Under the pieces are notes generated by a model. That model was not told the origin of the DNA. It made no database searches and saw only the letters and a list, made by a program, of their open reading frames with translations. 64,000 bases of DNA from Monoplex corrugatus (lineage: Eukaryota > Mollusca > Gastropoda > Littorinimorpha > Ranellidae): contig JAPXFY010000026.1 in assembly GCA_030674185.1 (NCBI GenBank), forward strand, positions 39,256,892-39,320,891, in the 5' to 3' direction. A program made the position numbers and the translations under genes. Shown piece after piece: positions 53,276 through 64,000 of the stretch. Each line of letters opens with the position of its first letter. Position 1 is the stretch's first letter.

Positions 53276-53715
53276 GCCATGTTCCTTTGCTTTCTGTCAT
53301 TTCGTCTATCAATTTTCTACTTTACTGGTCCATTCGTAATGGACCAGTAGTCTTCATACTTTCTCTTAGGATTGATAATTGGGTACATGTATTAAATGCA
53401 TTTTTGGCTCTAGGGAGGTGAGATGTGCGGAAGCAATTTTAGGTAATTTAGGCCTGTTATGTTTTGGTGTCCTTAGGTATGCTTAAATTTGTATTCAGGT
53501 GTGTTTTTAAATCCCCCGTGCGATAAATCGGACGGAGTGGTCAACGCCAGGGGCATGTCCTTAGATTATGTGCGCGAATGCATTGATATGTGTACTTAAT
53601 TTTCTTTTCTTTTTTTTTCCTGTTGACGTTTTGTCGGTTTCGAAAAGGTTATATAGCCCTGATATGGCTCTGCGCAGTCGGCTGGGCTTTAAACAATAAC
53701 AATAACAATAACTTC
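53276..53715 (+). repeat. Repeat R, near-complete copy
   Basis: From TTCCTTTGCTTTCTGTCATT through AACGCCAGGGGCATGTCCTT, AGATTATGTGCGCGAATGCA to ATGGCTCTGCGCAGTCGGCT and a (AACAAT) tail. It shows the uninterrupted state of the sites entered at 15590 and 15862. Confidence 0.8.
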
Positions 53716-53851
53716 TCCTGTGTCAACACACCTGCACCACTCATTTCAGTTCTACAGCACACCTCCAAACCCTCTGGAAATGAGGTCGGCATGAGTGCAG
53801 GGCTGGAACGGTCAGAGAACCTGAAACGGTTTCGCGCGCGCGGCGCGCGCG

Positions 53852-53882
<31 letters not shown>

Positions 53883-54558
53883 TCAACACACACACACACA
53901 CACCACACACACACACACACAAAACACACCGCACAAATACACACGCGCACACACACATGAACACACACACACACGTACACACTCACATTCACACACAGAC
54001 ACAAAATGCCATGATGATGGAAACGGCGATGATGGTGATAGTGCAGTGGAGTCCTGTGTCCGATTGTGACTGCGTGACAGGGCATCTCCATGATCATTTT
54101 CATTATACATCTTGGAGCGAGAGATACAGACACCTGCGGTGTTGGTCAGGAAATCTGAACGACACTCTCGATGACGTATTCGGAAAAAATAAGAGATTCC
54201 ATTGTGTTCCCGTCTTCCCATCGAGTCCGGAGCACGCTCAGCCTCTGGACAGGAGCCGATCAAGGATAAGAAACAACAACAACAACAACGAAAAATAAAA
54301 ACAAACAAACGGGCAAACAAACCCCAATACATTATTTAGACTAATGGCCATTGGGACCCCACAAGCTCCTAGTCGGTAGTACGTTGTGCTAACCACTTCA
54401 GCACACTGACTTGTACTGTTATGATGATGATGGTGATGATAGTTATTCTTGTATGATTATGATGATTGTTTTATTTATTAATATTTTGTCGAGGCAGATT
54501 ACTTTTATTTCTCTTGCAAGCTAAAGCTTACTACCATTCTAATCATCATCATCATCAT

Positions 54559-54590
<32 letters not shown>
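53716..54590. other. CA and ATC/ATG microsatellites, no gene
   Basis: (CA)n at about 53855-54005, AACAAC at 54270-54290, GATGAT at 54421-54440 and ATC repeats at 54540-54592. A tRNA-head-like GTTGTGCTAACCACTTC (reverse orientation) at about 54384 may be a SINE remnant. Confidence 0.55.
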
Positions 54591-54592
<2 letters not shown>

Positions 54593-54945
54593 CATGTGCC
54601 CTGCCGCATGGCGTTGACGATCATGGCCCTACACACGAATCTATCCCCGCAGCTGCAAGTACACGTCTCACATTTTCTGTCCTCAGCCACTCTGCAAGTC
54701 TGTCCAACATTTTCTCCCTGGGTCTACCTGGTGTTCTCTTCCTCTCACCTTCTCTGTCCTCAGCCACTCTGGAAGTCTGTCCAACATTTTCTCCCTGGGT
54801 CTACCTGGTGTTCTCTTTCCCTCCAGCTTTCCTGTTGTGACCGGGTGCTCTAATTCCCATTTCCTCATAAAATGTCCTATAAATGTTGCTTGTCTTTTCC
54901 TAATCTTCTTTACTAATGATCTTCTACTTGATATAGCTGTAGACA
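54591..54945 (-). mobile_element. RTE-like LINE C-terminal fragment
   Basis: The minus strand reads LVKKIRKRQATFIGHFMRKW, ELEHPVTTGKLEGKRTPGRP and EKMLDRLPEWLRTEKV, the end of the RTE-like LINE family. A ~65-bp block containing TCCCTGGGTCTACCTGGTGT is directly duplicated (about 54690-54815). Confidence 0.75.
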
Positions 54946-55009
54946 CAAGATCTAATGCCTCGAGTTCATTCCCAAATTCTCACGTGTCTCATCTGTCGGC
55001 ATTCTCATG

Positions 55010-55680
55010 CTATTTCAAAATATGGCCCTTTGCAGTCGTTTGGTTTCATATTCATTTTATTTGTGAATTTCATTCAACTGAGAAGTTTCGCCTTCCTAGA
55101 CTATCACTTCATAAACTTGGCTGTGTGTTAGAACGTTCAGTTTATGCTAATTTCTCCAATACCCAAAGTCTGATACCTTACTGCCCCAGACAGCTAGCCT
55201 ACTTGATATACAAACTAAAGCTTAACTCTTGGAAAACAAAATATACACAAATGTATGTATTTGTTCAAAAGCATTATCAGTCTACCGTCTGCTCTTTGAA
55301 AATCCTATCTTACTTACGACAATAGAAATAACAATCATGATTTTTCATGTACTGACTCCTAGAGATATCCTTTACAACAAAAATATTATTTCGGTAGTCC
55401 AGTTGATTCTCAAATCCCCTGTTGGCAGATTGTTAGGAAGAGTTAATTGTTGTATGTTATTATTTGACACTGTTAATTCAGTTGATTGTAATTGTTCCCC
55501 TTCTTACATTCAAACTCCCACTCGCCCCTCCCATCCCCTTCCCCCTCCCGCGTCTTCTTTTTTTCCCTCCATTTCCTTTTCTTTTTCTTTTCTCTCTCTC
55601 TCCTGTCTGTATGTGTGTGTATGTGTCTAAAATCACTATTGTGAACAGACATTAAATAAAAGATTCTTTCCTTCCTAACA
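55010..55680 (+). mobile_element. RNase-H LINE (second family) 3' end, decayed
   Basis: Ends with CTAAAATCACTATTGTGAAC, AGACATTAAATAAAAGATTC, matching the end of the 7340-8475 fragment. A CT/C-rich stretch precedes it in both. Coding traces are weak. Confidence 0.5.
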
Positions 55681-55682
55681 GA

Positions 55683-56340
55683 CGGCACTGTCAGACGCTA
55701 AGGAAGTGAAGGCTGTGACACTAAGAACAAGTTCTCAGTTGAAGCCAGAAACACTTTTAGAGTGCTGAACAACGTTTGCAGGTCTCACCCCCACCCCCAC
55801 CCCCACCACAGCACAGCACCAACACCAAGCTAACACTGTCCTTTCCATTCTACTTCACAGCTCAGAATGCTGGAGAATGCCAGAAAACGACTTTACTAAG
55901 CAGTCAAACTTCCGGACAAAACACCTCCAAATTATCATGCGAATCTTCTGGTACAGCACCAATTCCAATCAACAGTTACACGCCCACTGCCCAAGCTTCT
56001 GTGTCCATTAAGGTGGCGTAGAAAATGGGACAAAACAAACAAACAAACAACAAACAAAACAGGGCGAACATAAAGGTAACCTCTCTGAGTGCGATGATCC
56101 TTAAAAAACGGAAAAAAAAACCAACAGTTACGTGCCCTATGCAGTGAAGCGAGTGTTGGAGTGTTGGCACTGCCATCATGAAAAGACGATGTAGATAGGA
56201 TGGATAGGGCACAGTATCCCAAGACAGCAGGATAACATCTCCGATACTGCCCTTTATCAAAAAGAAGACTTACGAGGGGAAGACCCCTGAAAACACCTGG
56301 CGACAAACAATAAAAGCAGCCCTTAAGGCCCTGTAACATG
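55683..56340 (+). mobile_element. Decayed LINE RT C-terminal fragment
   Basis: GCTAACACTGTCCTTTCC and CAGCTCAGAATGCTGGAGAA align with the CTCTACGGCTCAGAATGCTGGA region at 19223-19300, so it is another copy of the split LINE. (CCCCCA)n-type sequence at 55788-55806 interrupts it. Confidence 0.5.
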
Positions 56341-56578
56341 CTATTGGTTCTGTATAGACGCTGTATGCCGTTGGCGTAATGTGCAGTAAACATTTTTAAT
56401 GCTCCCTACGTGTGGTGTGTTGTGTTGTTTATAGTTTCTGAAAATTGAAATAACTGTATGCCTTTGGCATATATGCAGTAAACATTCTTAATGCTCCCTA
56501 CGTGTGTGTGTGTGTGTGTGTGTGTCTGTGTCTGGATTGTGTGTCTGGGTGTTTGCATGTCTGTGCGTGCGTGCGTGC

Positions 56579-56630
<52 letters not shown>

Positions 56631-56897
56631 ATAGTTTCTGAAAATTGAAATAACTTCACACGTACAGATCCTTTGTGCACATTGGCAGGGCTGTGGTCAC
56701 AGAAGTTTACTCTTGTGAATACTAGTGTATTCTGTACTGATGTGTTCCGCTTCTCGTCTTGTTGAGATGTGCTATCAACCAGACCAGGTGCAACATGATC
56801 AGAACACCAAGATCAGAGAAACAGCAAGAACAACGCCAGTTCAACACAGAATTCAAGTGGTTTGGTCGTCTGACCAGACTGCAACCCCACTAGCCGG
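56341..56897. other. TG microsatellite and flanks
   Basis: GCAGTAAACATTNTTAATGC and CTCCCTACGTGTG occur twice (near 56380 and 56465); GTTTCTGAAAATTGAAATAA also occurs twice. The core is (TG)n with GCGT at about 56498-56632. No gene. Confidence 0.6.
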
Positions 56898-57384
56898 TGT
56901 AATAAGCCAAAATCACTCTATGCAACAAACACTACCATAGTCATTTTGGCAACGCTGAAAGCACTATCAGTAGTGTTTAAGCACAGGCCTTCACGCCAAA
57001 AACACTATTTCTGGCTACGCCAATGACACTATCCTCAAGCAAAAATTACTATTCAAGTATGCTAAAAACACTATCCCGATCAATGATCACGCTAAATAAA
57101 CTACTGTCATGACGTCAAAAGTGCTACTCTCACCTCGTTCCTTTATGGAATACTATATCAACCCACATAAAGCATTATCATTATAATTATCGTGACTATT
57201 CCTATTGAATATTTTGCCGTAACACGAGAAAATGTGAAGCTGAAAAAATTGCATATAGTCTATCGGGTAAGTATTTCTGCTGTAGAAGTCGATAATGTCT
57301 TACAGTAGGCCATTTATTGTAATAAATGTTTGTTATCTATTCGTTGATCTGTCGGTGCCATTGTTTTGGTTTCAAATCTGTATA

Positions 57385-57647
57385 GGGAGCCGGGGTGGCC
57401 TAGTGGATAACACACCGAATTCGAAAACAGAAAGTGCCGGGTTCGATCCCAGCTTGCTGCCTCGGTCAAAGGGGGAATTTTCCTCCAGGGTCAACCTCTG
57501 TGCAGACTCTATTGTCCCCCAAAAATCCCCGAAGACGGAGTGCGATTGCCCACGTAGCGGGATTAACCAACAAAAACGGTCGCACACGTAATCATCACCT
57601 TTGCTGTCCTCAGAGTGTTTAGCTGAGGTAAGAGAAAAAAAGAAAAA
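57385..57647 (+). repeat. tRNA-derived SINE with an 11-bp target duplication
   Basis: A box TGGCCTAGTGG at 57397-57407, B box GGTTCGATCCC at 57440-57450, and an A-rich tail. AAATCTGTATA flanks the insert at 57374-57384 and 57648-57658. It lies inside the Ginger-like element's 3' region. Confidence 0.88.
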
Positions 57648-57659
57648 AAATCTGTATAA

Positions 57660-59407
57660 AACTCAAGTTATAATATTAATTTTCACAGTTTAGTTTTTGA
57701 TGGAAAGCCTTGATGCATGCAATGTCGACTGGCTTTGTGGCAATGAACAAAACATGATATGGTGTCCACTTTATCTAATTTCCTTCTTTCAGAGTAAAAT
57801 AGTATTATTTAATTGCTATCGTGTTGAGTGATTACTTGTATCGATAGCAGTGTTACTTATGTAACCTAAATTTCTGTTAACAAAGCATACCGCACGGCAT
57901 TTACTTACCTATATCCTGTTTTATTGCAATGAATGCTTTTTTTAAACTTGATCAAAGACACGGACTGTCTTTGCTTCATTTCTGCTTTAAGCACCAGCTC
58001 ATGCTAATTCAGTAAATGTCACCAGTATGGGGAAACAAAGTCTCTTAGTTATAATAGCTTACATAGAGAGAAGGAGATTAGAGAGACAGATGCTGAGGCA
58101 GACAGACAGAAAAAAAGGGTACAGGCAAAAATACAGAAAAATACAATGACAAATATACAGAGAGAATTAGACAAAAAGAGAACAAGACAAACAGGAACTA
58201 GCAGACAAACAGAGAGGGAGTGTAACAGAGATAGGCTACCAGGTATACGAAGACATAATTATTGAAGTAAAAAAAATGAAACAAAAATCCAAAGAATTGA
58301 TGTTTACTACAACAAATCTATGCTATTGTTTTGTTTAAATACAAACAAACAAATGAAAGTGAACAATAGAGGCACAACTCTTTGGCATGAAGATTGTTGT
58401 ACCGTACTTTACTTGACAATCAGAGGAAATTAAACAAAAACATAAAAAATCAGTTTGGTAGTTTTCACAGAAAAACTATAATGTGTAAGTAACAATAAAC
58501 ATTATATTCATACAGTAATAATACTGATAATACTGTACACTGACAATACTAATATGGATTCATTTGCGTATAATGGCATTCAGTCTGGCAAACATTGCAC
58601 ACAGCATGTTGACAATATTTTTGCTAAAAATTACAAAAATTAATGCAAAAGAACTTTTATCATCAAATCAGACATCAAACTACTAACGCATAAACATCTT
58701 CTAATAGATGAAAACGTTAACATCACTGTCAAAAATAAATAGCAACTAAACGTACCTTATGAAATCCAGTTGAACAAAACTTAAACAAAGATCAAAAAAG
58801 TTGTTGACATCCTGTAGGATACAGGAACAGACCGAGGATATATATTGTTTGTTATAATTATTCACAAAAGTGTCAATACAAACAAATCAAATTGAACAGT
58901 AGAGGCACAACTGACTGGCATGAAGACTGTTGTACTTTACTTGACAGTCAGAGGAAATTTGAACAAAAACATGCCAAAACTAGTTTGGTAGTTTCACACA
59001 AGAAAATGGCAATGAGTAAGCAACTATAAACATCATATTCAGATAGTATTAATACTGTACATTGACAATAATGATATGATTCTTTTGTGTACAATAATGA
59101 CAGTCAATCTACCAAACATTATTGCACACAACATATTGACAATATTTTTGCTAGACAGTAGCCAAAGGTACCATATGAGATCCAGTGGACAAAGATAAAA
59201 CTGTAATAAATGGTAGCCTACATAATCAGCTTCAACTGAACAAAGATAAATTGTAGGTAAAGAGACCAAAGGAAATTCAGCTGAACAAAGATAAATTAGA
59301 GTCAAAACTACCAATTCAAATCAAACTGCACACAGATAAATTGCAGACAGAATCCAGCAGGAAGTGTACAAGATACTGGAAAACGTACATGATGATGTTG
59401 TTATCTT
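57660..59407. other. AT-rich 3' region of the Ginger-like element, no gene
   Basis: A ~230-bp block (GAACAATAGAGGCACAACTC, TTACTTGACAATCAGAGGAA, AACAATACTGTACATTGACA-type) occurs at about 58355-58570 and again at 58890-59110 with moderate divergence. CAGTTGAACAAAGAT-like blocks repeat between 58770 and 59340. No open frame of interest. Confidence 0.6.
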
Positions 59408-61368
59408 TCAAACAGATGTAACTCGTTCAAAGTGAGCACACAAATTTGAAAAGTAGATATTCTGATCTTTCCATGTTTGAATGTCAGGAATGTGGAACAA
59501 CGGTGCATAAGCAAGCCATTTTCTGTTTCTGTCAGCTACCTCTGTAAACACAAAGATTGAGGTCTGCAGCATTGTTGCAGCAGCAATTTCAATGTCTGTG
59601 GCCCATGTTGAGTGTGTCTCCATTTTGCTTTCTGAAAGATAAATGTTTATGTCTTTACCAACATAGCCTGAAAATGGTTCCTTGTGAAACTGGAGAAAAC
59701 TGACCAATTGGTATCGCAGTGTGAGGTGATGTAATTGAGTGCCAGAGAGCTCAAAGCTTAATGCTCGAAAGAAGCAATTTCCATCACCAAGGATTTTGTC
59801 GGTTAATTTGGGTGGAGTCAAAACATCCTGCCTGCACCGAGGCATTGTTTCAAAATGTGGCAGGAGGCCAAGTCTGCATGAGTGATAATCCATCCACTCT
59901 TTGTCTGTAGGTAGAAACTTATGAGTGGCCTCTGTATCTTCCACGCATATTTCCATTTCTTCCTGATCACTGACAGTTTCTTGTTCTGTGTCATCTTCTT
60001 GTTTTTCATTGTTTTGCTCGTCAATAGAATTTTTTGGCTCTCTATCATCTTCAACTTGTATTTGTTCTCCTTGACTGTGAAGGTGGTTTGCTCCTCAATG
60101 TCTTTCACTTGAGTCTCCTTTTTCTTTTGATCAGTGATGCTCTCTTTGTCACTTTCTTGTGCATCTGTTTTTACAATACATTTTGGTCTCCTGCAAAATA
60201 ACTTCAGATTGCATGCATTTGCTTTGTTCTTCAGAGCATCACCACAATGTTTTTTCAGTTCGTAAAGTCCATTGTCCAGTTTTCGATTGATGGCATAGGG
60301 ACCAAGCCATGGGTTTTCAGTTTTTCCGCCTTTTCTGTCTGCTCGTCTTGAATTCCAAAGTAGAATCTCATCTCCTTCAGCAAATGTGCATTTTGTTTTG
60401 TTTCTTTTTTGATAGCTCCTTTTCTGTTTCTCTTGGGCGGCAGCAATGTTCTTGGACGCTTTTTTCAGTGCAATGTCATGCACATATGTGATTGCTTCCA
60501 ATCGCTTCTTGATTTCTTCTGGTGAAGATTCATCAATCACATCTTGACTCTGTACTTCAGGAATTGCTGTTGACGTTTCATCAGCCTTTTGGTGGATGAG
60601 ATCTACAGGCAAACATGGATGACGCCCGTACATCAGAAAAAAAAGGTGTATACCCTGTTGATGCCTGCTTGCTTGTTCGGAATGCAAAAAGCACCCCTGG
60701 AAGAGCTTGTGGCCAATCTTCTGGTGTCTGACTTCCATCTGGATTAGTCAGAAGTTTCAGCAGGCTGGTTTGGATTGTCCTGTTGTTTCTTTCAGTCAAT
60801 CCGTTGGTTTGTGGGTGATACGCACTTGACATTCTTTGCTGTACACCAGTAAGTCTGTGCAAATGGGAAGAAATTTCGTTGACAAATTCACGGCCTTGGT
60901 CATTGATTTGAACATTTGCGCAACCATGGCGGCAAATCAGACGATAGAGGAAAGCAGCGACAGTACTTGCTGTTTTGTCAGGGAGTGGCTCTGCTTCAAC
61001 CCATTTTGTGAGATAGTCTACAACAACAATCATGCATGTAAATCCTTCTTTTGATTTTGGCATGCTGCACAAGTCAACTCCAATTTGCTTCCATGGATCA
61101 AAAGGCACTGGAAGAGGATGAAGTTCAGGTGCTGTTTTTATGAAACGGGTTGCAGCTTTCTGGCACTGTTCGCATGTTTTTACAAATTTTCTTACATCTC
61201 CTCTAATTCCTGGCCACCAGAATCTGTCCAGTAGTTTACTTTCAGTTTTGTCTTGGCCAATGTGACCTGCAAGGGCTCTTGATTCCAGAGTGTTACCACT
61301 TCCTTCATGAACGGCTTGCAAGATCTTTTTTTGCTGTTCAGCATCCACGATGACCTGGCGTAAGCTTC
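59408..61368 (-). pseudogene. Ginger-like transposase, exon 2: integrase core and OTU protease
   Basis: After an acceptor TTCTTTTGCAG the frame reads SLRQVIVDAEQQKK, a zinc-binding H/C region (GHIGQDKTESKLLDRFWWPG ... CEQCQKA) and the catalytic core: IGVDLCSMP, INDQGREF and NGLTERNN give D, D and E. A one-base shift at the A8 run near 60637 precedes MYGRHPCLPVDL. A GPY-type domain (NPWLGPYAINRKLDNGLYEL) follows, then a charged linker with another shift near 60070-60110. The last part (59956-59408) is an OTU cysteine-protease domain: KILGDGNCFFRALSFELSG with catalytic Asp/Cys and CAHFERV with the His. OTU proteins remove ubiquitin; here the domain is fused to a transposase. The stop is TGA at 59410-59408. 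The frames are otherwise open, so decay is mild. Confidence 0.85.
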
Positions 61369-62476
61369 CTGCAAAAGAAAAGATTTCTTTTCACAAACAA
61401 CGATTTTTCATGACTCACATGAAACAAGGAAAGATAGGCCTATCCATTATGACACAATCCCACCATGCCAAAGATATGCCACAGTTTCATAAGCTCAGTG
61501 ATCGTTATATGCGATCAGCCTTCCCCCACCTCCACCTCCACTCCCTCACTCCTATATGGGGAGCATACCGCTATACCACAGGTCAATTATGCGACAGGCA
61601 CGCTAGGCCACAGACCCATTATTTCACTGATCGTTATATCCTCGCCCCTTCTCCCCCCACCTCCACTCTCATCCCTGTTACCCCCATACATATATATTCA
61701 AGTCAAATGGTTGCTTCACTATATTTTCCTCAAATTTAGGCCGTATTCTGAAATTCACAAATGTATCTGTAGGAGTACTTTTGGATAGGCTTCAAAAATC
61801 GAACGGTTACTTTTTCTCTCAAACACAATCAAACGTGCGTTGGTTGTGTACACTGTACAGTAAATGAAGATGAACACAAAAACATCTTTGTCTTCTGGAT
61901 CCATCGCACCGCTGATATTTTTAAGCATTTAAAATTTTTTTTAAAGATTTTAGATTGTATTCTGGGCTCAGCGAACAAGGTTGACTGCAGGCTTTCTCAT
62001 AAAACAGGATGTAAAATCTTTCCTATTTTCTGTTTTCAGATTTCTTTACCCTTCCTTTTTGAGAGAAGAAATGATCTCTTACGCAAAATATGGACGATAA
62101 AAAAAACTGATTCATCAGGACCAAATAGCAGTATTTTTGTCCCCATTCAGTCACCTCTAATACACTGCTCAAGAGCTAATCATCTCGGTCTAGCATACGT
62201 TAAAATCGCACGGAGACACAACAGCATTTCACACGAAATTGTGTGCCAGTTGGCCCTGCTAGACAGACAGACATACCACCCATCCATCCATATACGAGTA
62301 TATACATATTATAACCTACGTATTCTACTGACTGTACTCTTGTCCTTCAACTGATAGATTTGGACGACAATATAATGCATTATGTAGGCCTACCATGCAC
62401 AACGAAAGCAGTCTATTGTATAGGATGAAGTTGGCTCTTTTAAATGACAAAACTAAAAGTGAGCATATTTACTTAC
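61369..62476 (-). other. Intron of the Ginger-like transposase gene
   Basis: Bounded by GTAAGT (62476-62471) and TTTTGCAG (ending 61369). AT-rich, no recognisable insert. Two CTCACTCCTATATGGGGAGC/ATCGTTATAT-type partial duplications occur near 61500-61640. Confidence 0.65.
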
Positions 62477-62642
62477 ATTCTGGTCCATGCCGACGGTAGA
62501 GTATGCCGTCCAAAAGTGAGTAGTTGCTTGCCCTCCGTTTGAAATTTGTCTTTTTTCCAGGCTGCCCCTTCAACGTCTCGGGATATTTTCCTTTCAATAA
62601 AAACTCTTCAATCTCACTAAACATGCTGCCTTTGTTAGCCAT
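62477..62642 (-). pseudogene. Ginger-like transposase, exon 1
   Basis: The ATG at 62642 (MANKGSMFSEIEEFLLKGKY) begins the N-terminal segment. NYSLLDGILYRRHGPE follows, and a strong donor GTAAGT comes at 62476-62471. FLLKGKYP ... GILYRR resembles the region just before the integrase zinc finger in gypsy-integrase-derived proteins. The exon ends in phase 1 with T; exon 2 supplies GA, so splicing makes TGA, a stop, exactly at the junction. The frame is open farther upstream to 62801, so another ATG there is possible. Confidence 0.7.
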
Positions 62643-63269
62643 TGTGTTGTGTAGCAAAACTGGCTGGACATTTCGTGGAATCTTTAAAACCGAAACCAAA
62701 TCTTGTTTCCAAGAAGAAAAGAAAAGCGTAAGTAAGGCTGCGTTTCTCATTTTAAAAGAGAAACCGAAAGTAATATTGTTTTTTTTCTCATTTTTCCCCA
62801 TGTCTGTGTGTGTTGTGTCGATTTAGCTTTTTCTGCCGAAGGTACTGGTCTTAAAAATACTGGGATAGTGTTTTCAGCATAATGTCTAAACCACGAAAAC
62901 AACCGCAGTAGTGTTTATTGACGAATGACGATAGTGTTTTTGGCGTGGGTAGTCAATCTGGCGTGTAAGCGGTAGTGTTTTTAGCTTAGAGATAGTGTTC
63001 ATAGCGTACGCCAAAGTCGCTAAGGTAGTGTTTACAGCATGTGCAAAAGTCACTACGGTAGTGGTTATGGCATGAAAGCCTTACGCCAAAACCACTACAG
63101 TAGTCTTTATTGCACGGTAGTGTTTTGAGCGTGTTACCGGCTCAACAAGCATATAACGAAATGATGCCTCGATTTAAAGCGAGAGGCACACCAAGGAAGT
63201 TCTCGATTGACGGCGTGAAAAGACTGAGATCCTGACGTCACATGGCATTTCTCCATTTCAGGCATTTTA

Positions 63270-63860
63270 GCTCGTCCCCCCCCCCCCCCCACCCCGTGGG
63301 GATGCCGGGGACGATTTCAGTATGAACAGTAACTCCACCTTCTGGAAATTCTGTGCTAGAAATTTTCTCGTTTCTGTCACTCTCTATTTCAGCATTGTTC
63401 ATTTGCTTTCTGTCATTTCTTCCTGTCGTTTTCTACCTTGCTGGTCCATTCACCTGTTGTGTACGATAAAGTCTTACGTACTTTTTTCTTAGAATAGATA
63501 ATTGTGTACGTGTATTAAATGCGTTTTTGGCTCTAGGGAAGTGAGATTTGCAGAAGCAATTTTAGGTGATTTAGACCCGTTCTTATATATGTTTTGGTGT
63601 CCTTAGTTATGTTTAAATAACTTGTCTTCAGGTGTGTTTTTTAAATCCCCTGTGCTATAAATTAGACGGACTGGTCAACGCCAGGGGCATCTCCTTAGAT
63701 TATGCTCTCAAGTGCATTGATATTTGTACTAAATTTTCTTTTCCTTTTTTTTTCCTGTTGAAGTACTGTATGTGCACTAAAATGGTTATAGCTCTGATAT
63801 GGCTCTACGCAGTCGGCTGGGCTTTGAGCAACAATAACGATAACAGTGATAACAAAATCC
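63270..63860 (+). repeat. Repeat R, most complete copy
   Basis: C-run and CCCCGTGGGGATGCC head (63274-63305), CCACCTTCTGGAAATTCTGT, TTTTGGCTCTAGGGAAGTGA, AACGCCAGGGGCATCTCCTT, GATATGGCTCTACGCAGTCG and a tail CAACAATAACGATAACAG. About 590 bp; no coding capacity. The tail differs from the I/Nimb-like LINE tail only in details (CGCAGTCGGCTGGGCTTT against TAGTCGGCTGGGCTAT), so R may be the 3' UTR of a sister LINE or a SINE that borrowed it. Confidence 0.8.
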
Positions 63861-64000
63861 CCCGTGCGATAACTTGGACGGAGTGGTCAGCGCCAGGGGC
63901 ATCTTCTTGGGTTATGTGCACGAATGCATTGATACGTGTACTTTATTTTTTGTTCTCTTTTTTCTTATTGAATTATTGTGTATATTTTGAAAGGGTTATA
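63857..64000 (+). repeat. Repeat R, partial second copy
   Basis: AATCCCCCGTGCGATAACTT, CAGCGCCAGGGGCATCTTCT and CACGAATGCATTGATACGTG repeat the 3' half of R in tandem. The window ends before its tail. Confidence 0.75.

Larger units (their letters stand above)
56898..63136 (-). mobile_element. Ginger-like DNA transposon with OTU-domain transposase
   Basis: The left end starts TGTAATAAGCC directly after CCGG (56894-56897); the right end finishes GAGCGTGTTA directly before CCGG (63137-63140). Both ends carry, in opposite orientation, many short blocks of the form AACACTACC or TAGTGTTTTTGGC, i.e. degenerate inverted and subterminal repeats (56898-57120 and 62855-63130). Inside on the minus strand is a two-exon gene whose product has a gypsy-integrase-like core. 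Gypsy-integrase transposases inside inverted repeats with 4-bp duplications and TGT ends define the Ginger group. The terminal repeats are imperfect (the right end seems to lack two bases), and the gene is broken, so this is an old or damaged copy. Confidence 0.75.

Noticed and set aside
57385..57460. tRNA gene
   Set aside because: A and B boxes are present but no cloverleaf forms; the body, A-rich tail and target duplication identify a SINE. The heads at 13125, 18762, 19711 and 35787 were rejected for the same reason.
59408..62642. Domesticated host gene encoding integrase plus OTU
   Set aside because: Considered because the frames are mostly open, but TGT ends with CCGG flanks, two frameshifts and a junction stop favour a decayed transposon copy.

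Overview
This is a eukaryotic, almost certainly invertebrate genome window, most likely from a mollusc and plausibly a gastropod. Four things point there: introns with GT/AG borders, dense non-LTR retrotransposons, tRNA-derived SINEs and very large minisatellites, and a lophotrochozoan-looking peptide-type GPCR. I see nothing bacterial and no operon-like gene order. The taxon is an inference from family resemblance, not from a search.

The only convincing host gene is a rhodopsin-class G-protein-coupled receptor on the + strand. It is split into six coding exons (9282-9471, 21346-21511, 25209-25319, 25663-25799, 41329-41573, 48612-48859) and spans about 39.6 kb. It encodes about 365 residues with seven membrane segments, the conserved ECL1/ECL2 cysteines and an NFFLY-type TM7 end. 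All junctions agree in phase except exon 2 to exon 3, which is off by one base.

The rest is mobile or tandem DNA. From 1 to 9.3 kb lie a broken Tc1-like element (774-2371) and LINE 3' fragments of three families. Intron 1 (9.5-21.3 kb) holds a GAATG satellite, a 2.1 kb minisatellite, and a nest of elements. In that nest an older repeat was entered by a Tc1/mariner element (14011-15588) and by a 5'-truncated LINE with a restriction-like endonuclease (15863-19012, 960-codon open frame). Intron 2 carries about 44 copies of a ~39-bp repeat that resembles the start of exon 3 together with its splice acceptor. Intron 4 begins with about 13 copies of a 37-bp repeat headed by exon 4's splice donor. 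A 9.5 kb Gypsy element with an envelope-type reading frame (26109-35634, minus strand) sits inside that array. Intron 4 continues with a SINE, a fold-back element and a 3.5 kb array of a ~59-bp unit. Intron 5 holds a 37-bp array and large CA-rich tracts.

Downstream of the receptor (49-56.9 kb) are simple repeats, a piggyBac-like miniature element and LINE fragments. From 56898 to 63136 lies a DNA transposon of the Ginger type (gypsy-integrase-like transposase, degenerate inverted ends, CCGG flanks). Its coding region ends in an OTU cysteine-protease domain, and it is interrupted by frameshifts and a stop codon created at a splice junction. The last kilobase is a full copy, plus part of a second, of the ~590-bp repeat that recurs through the window.
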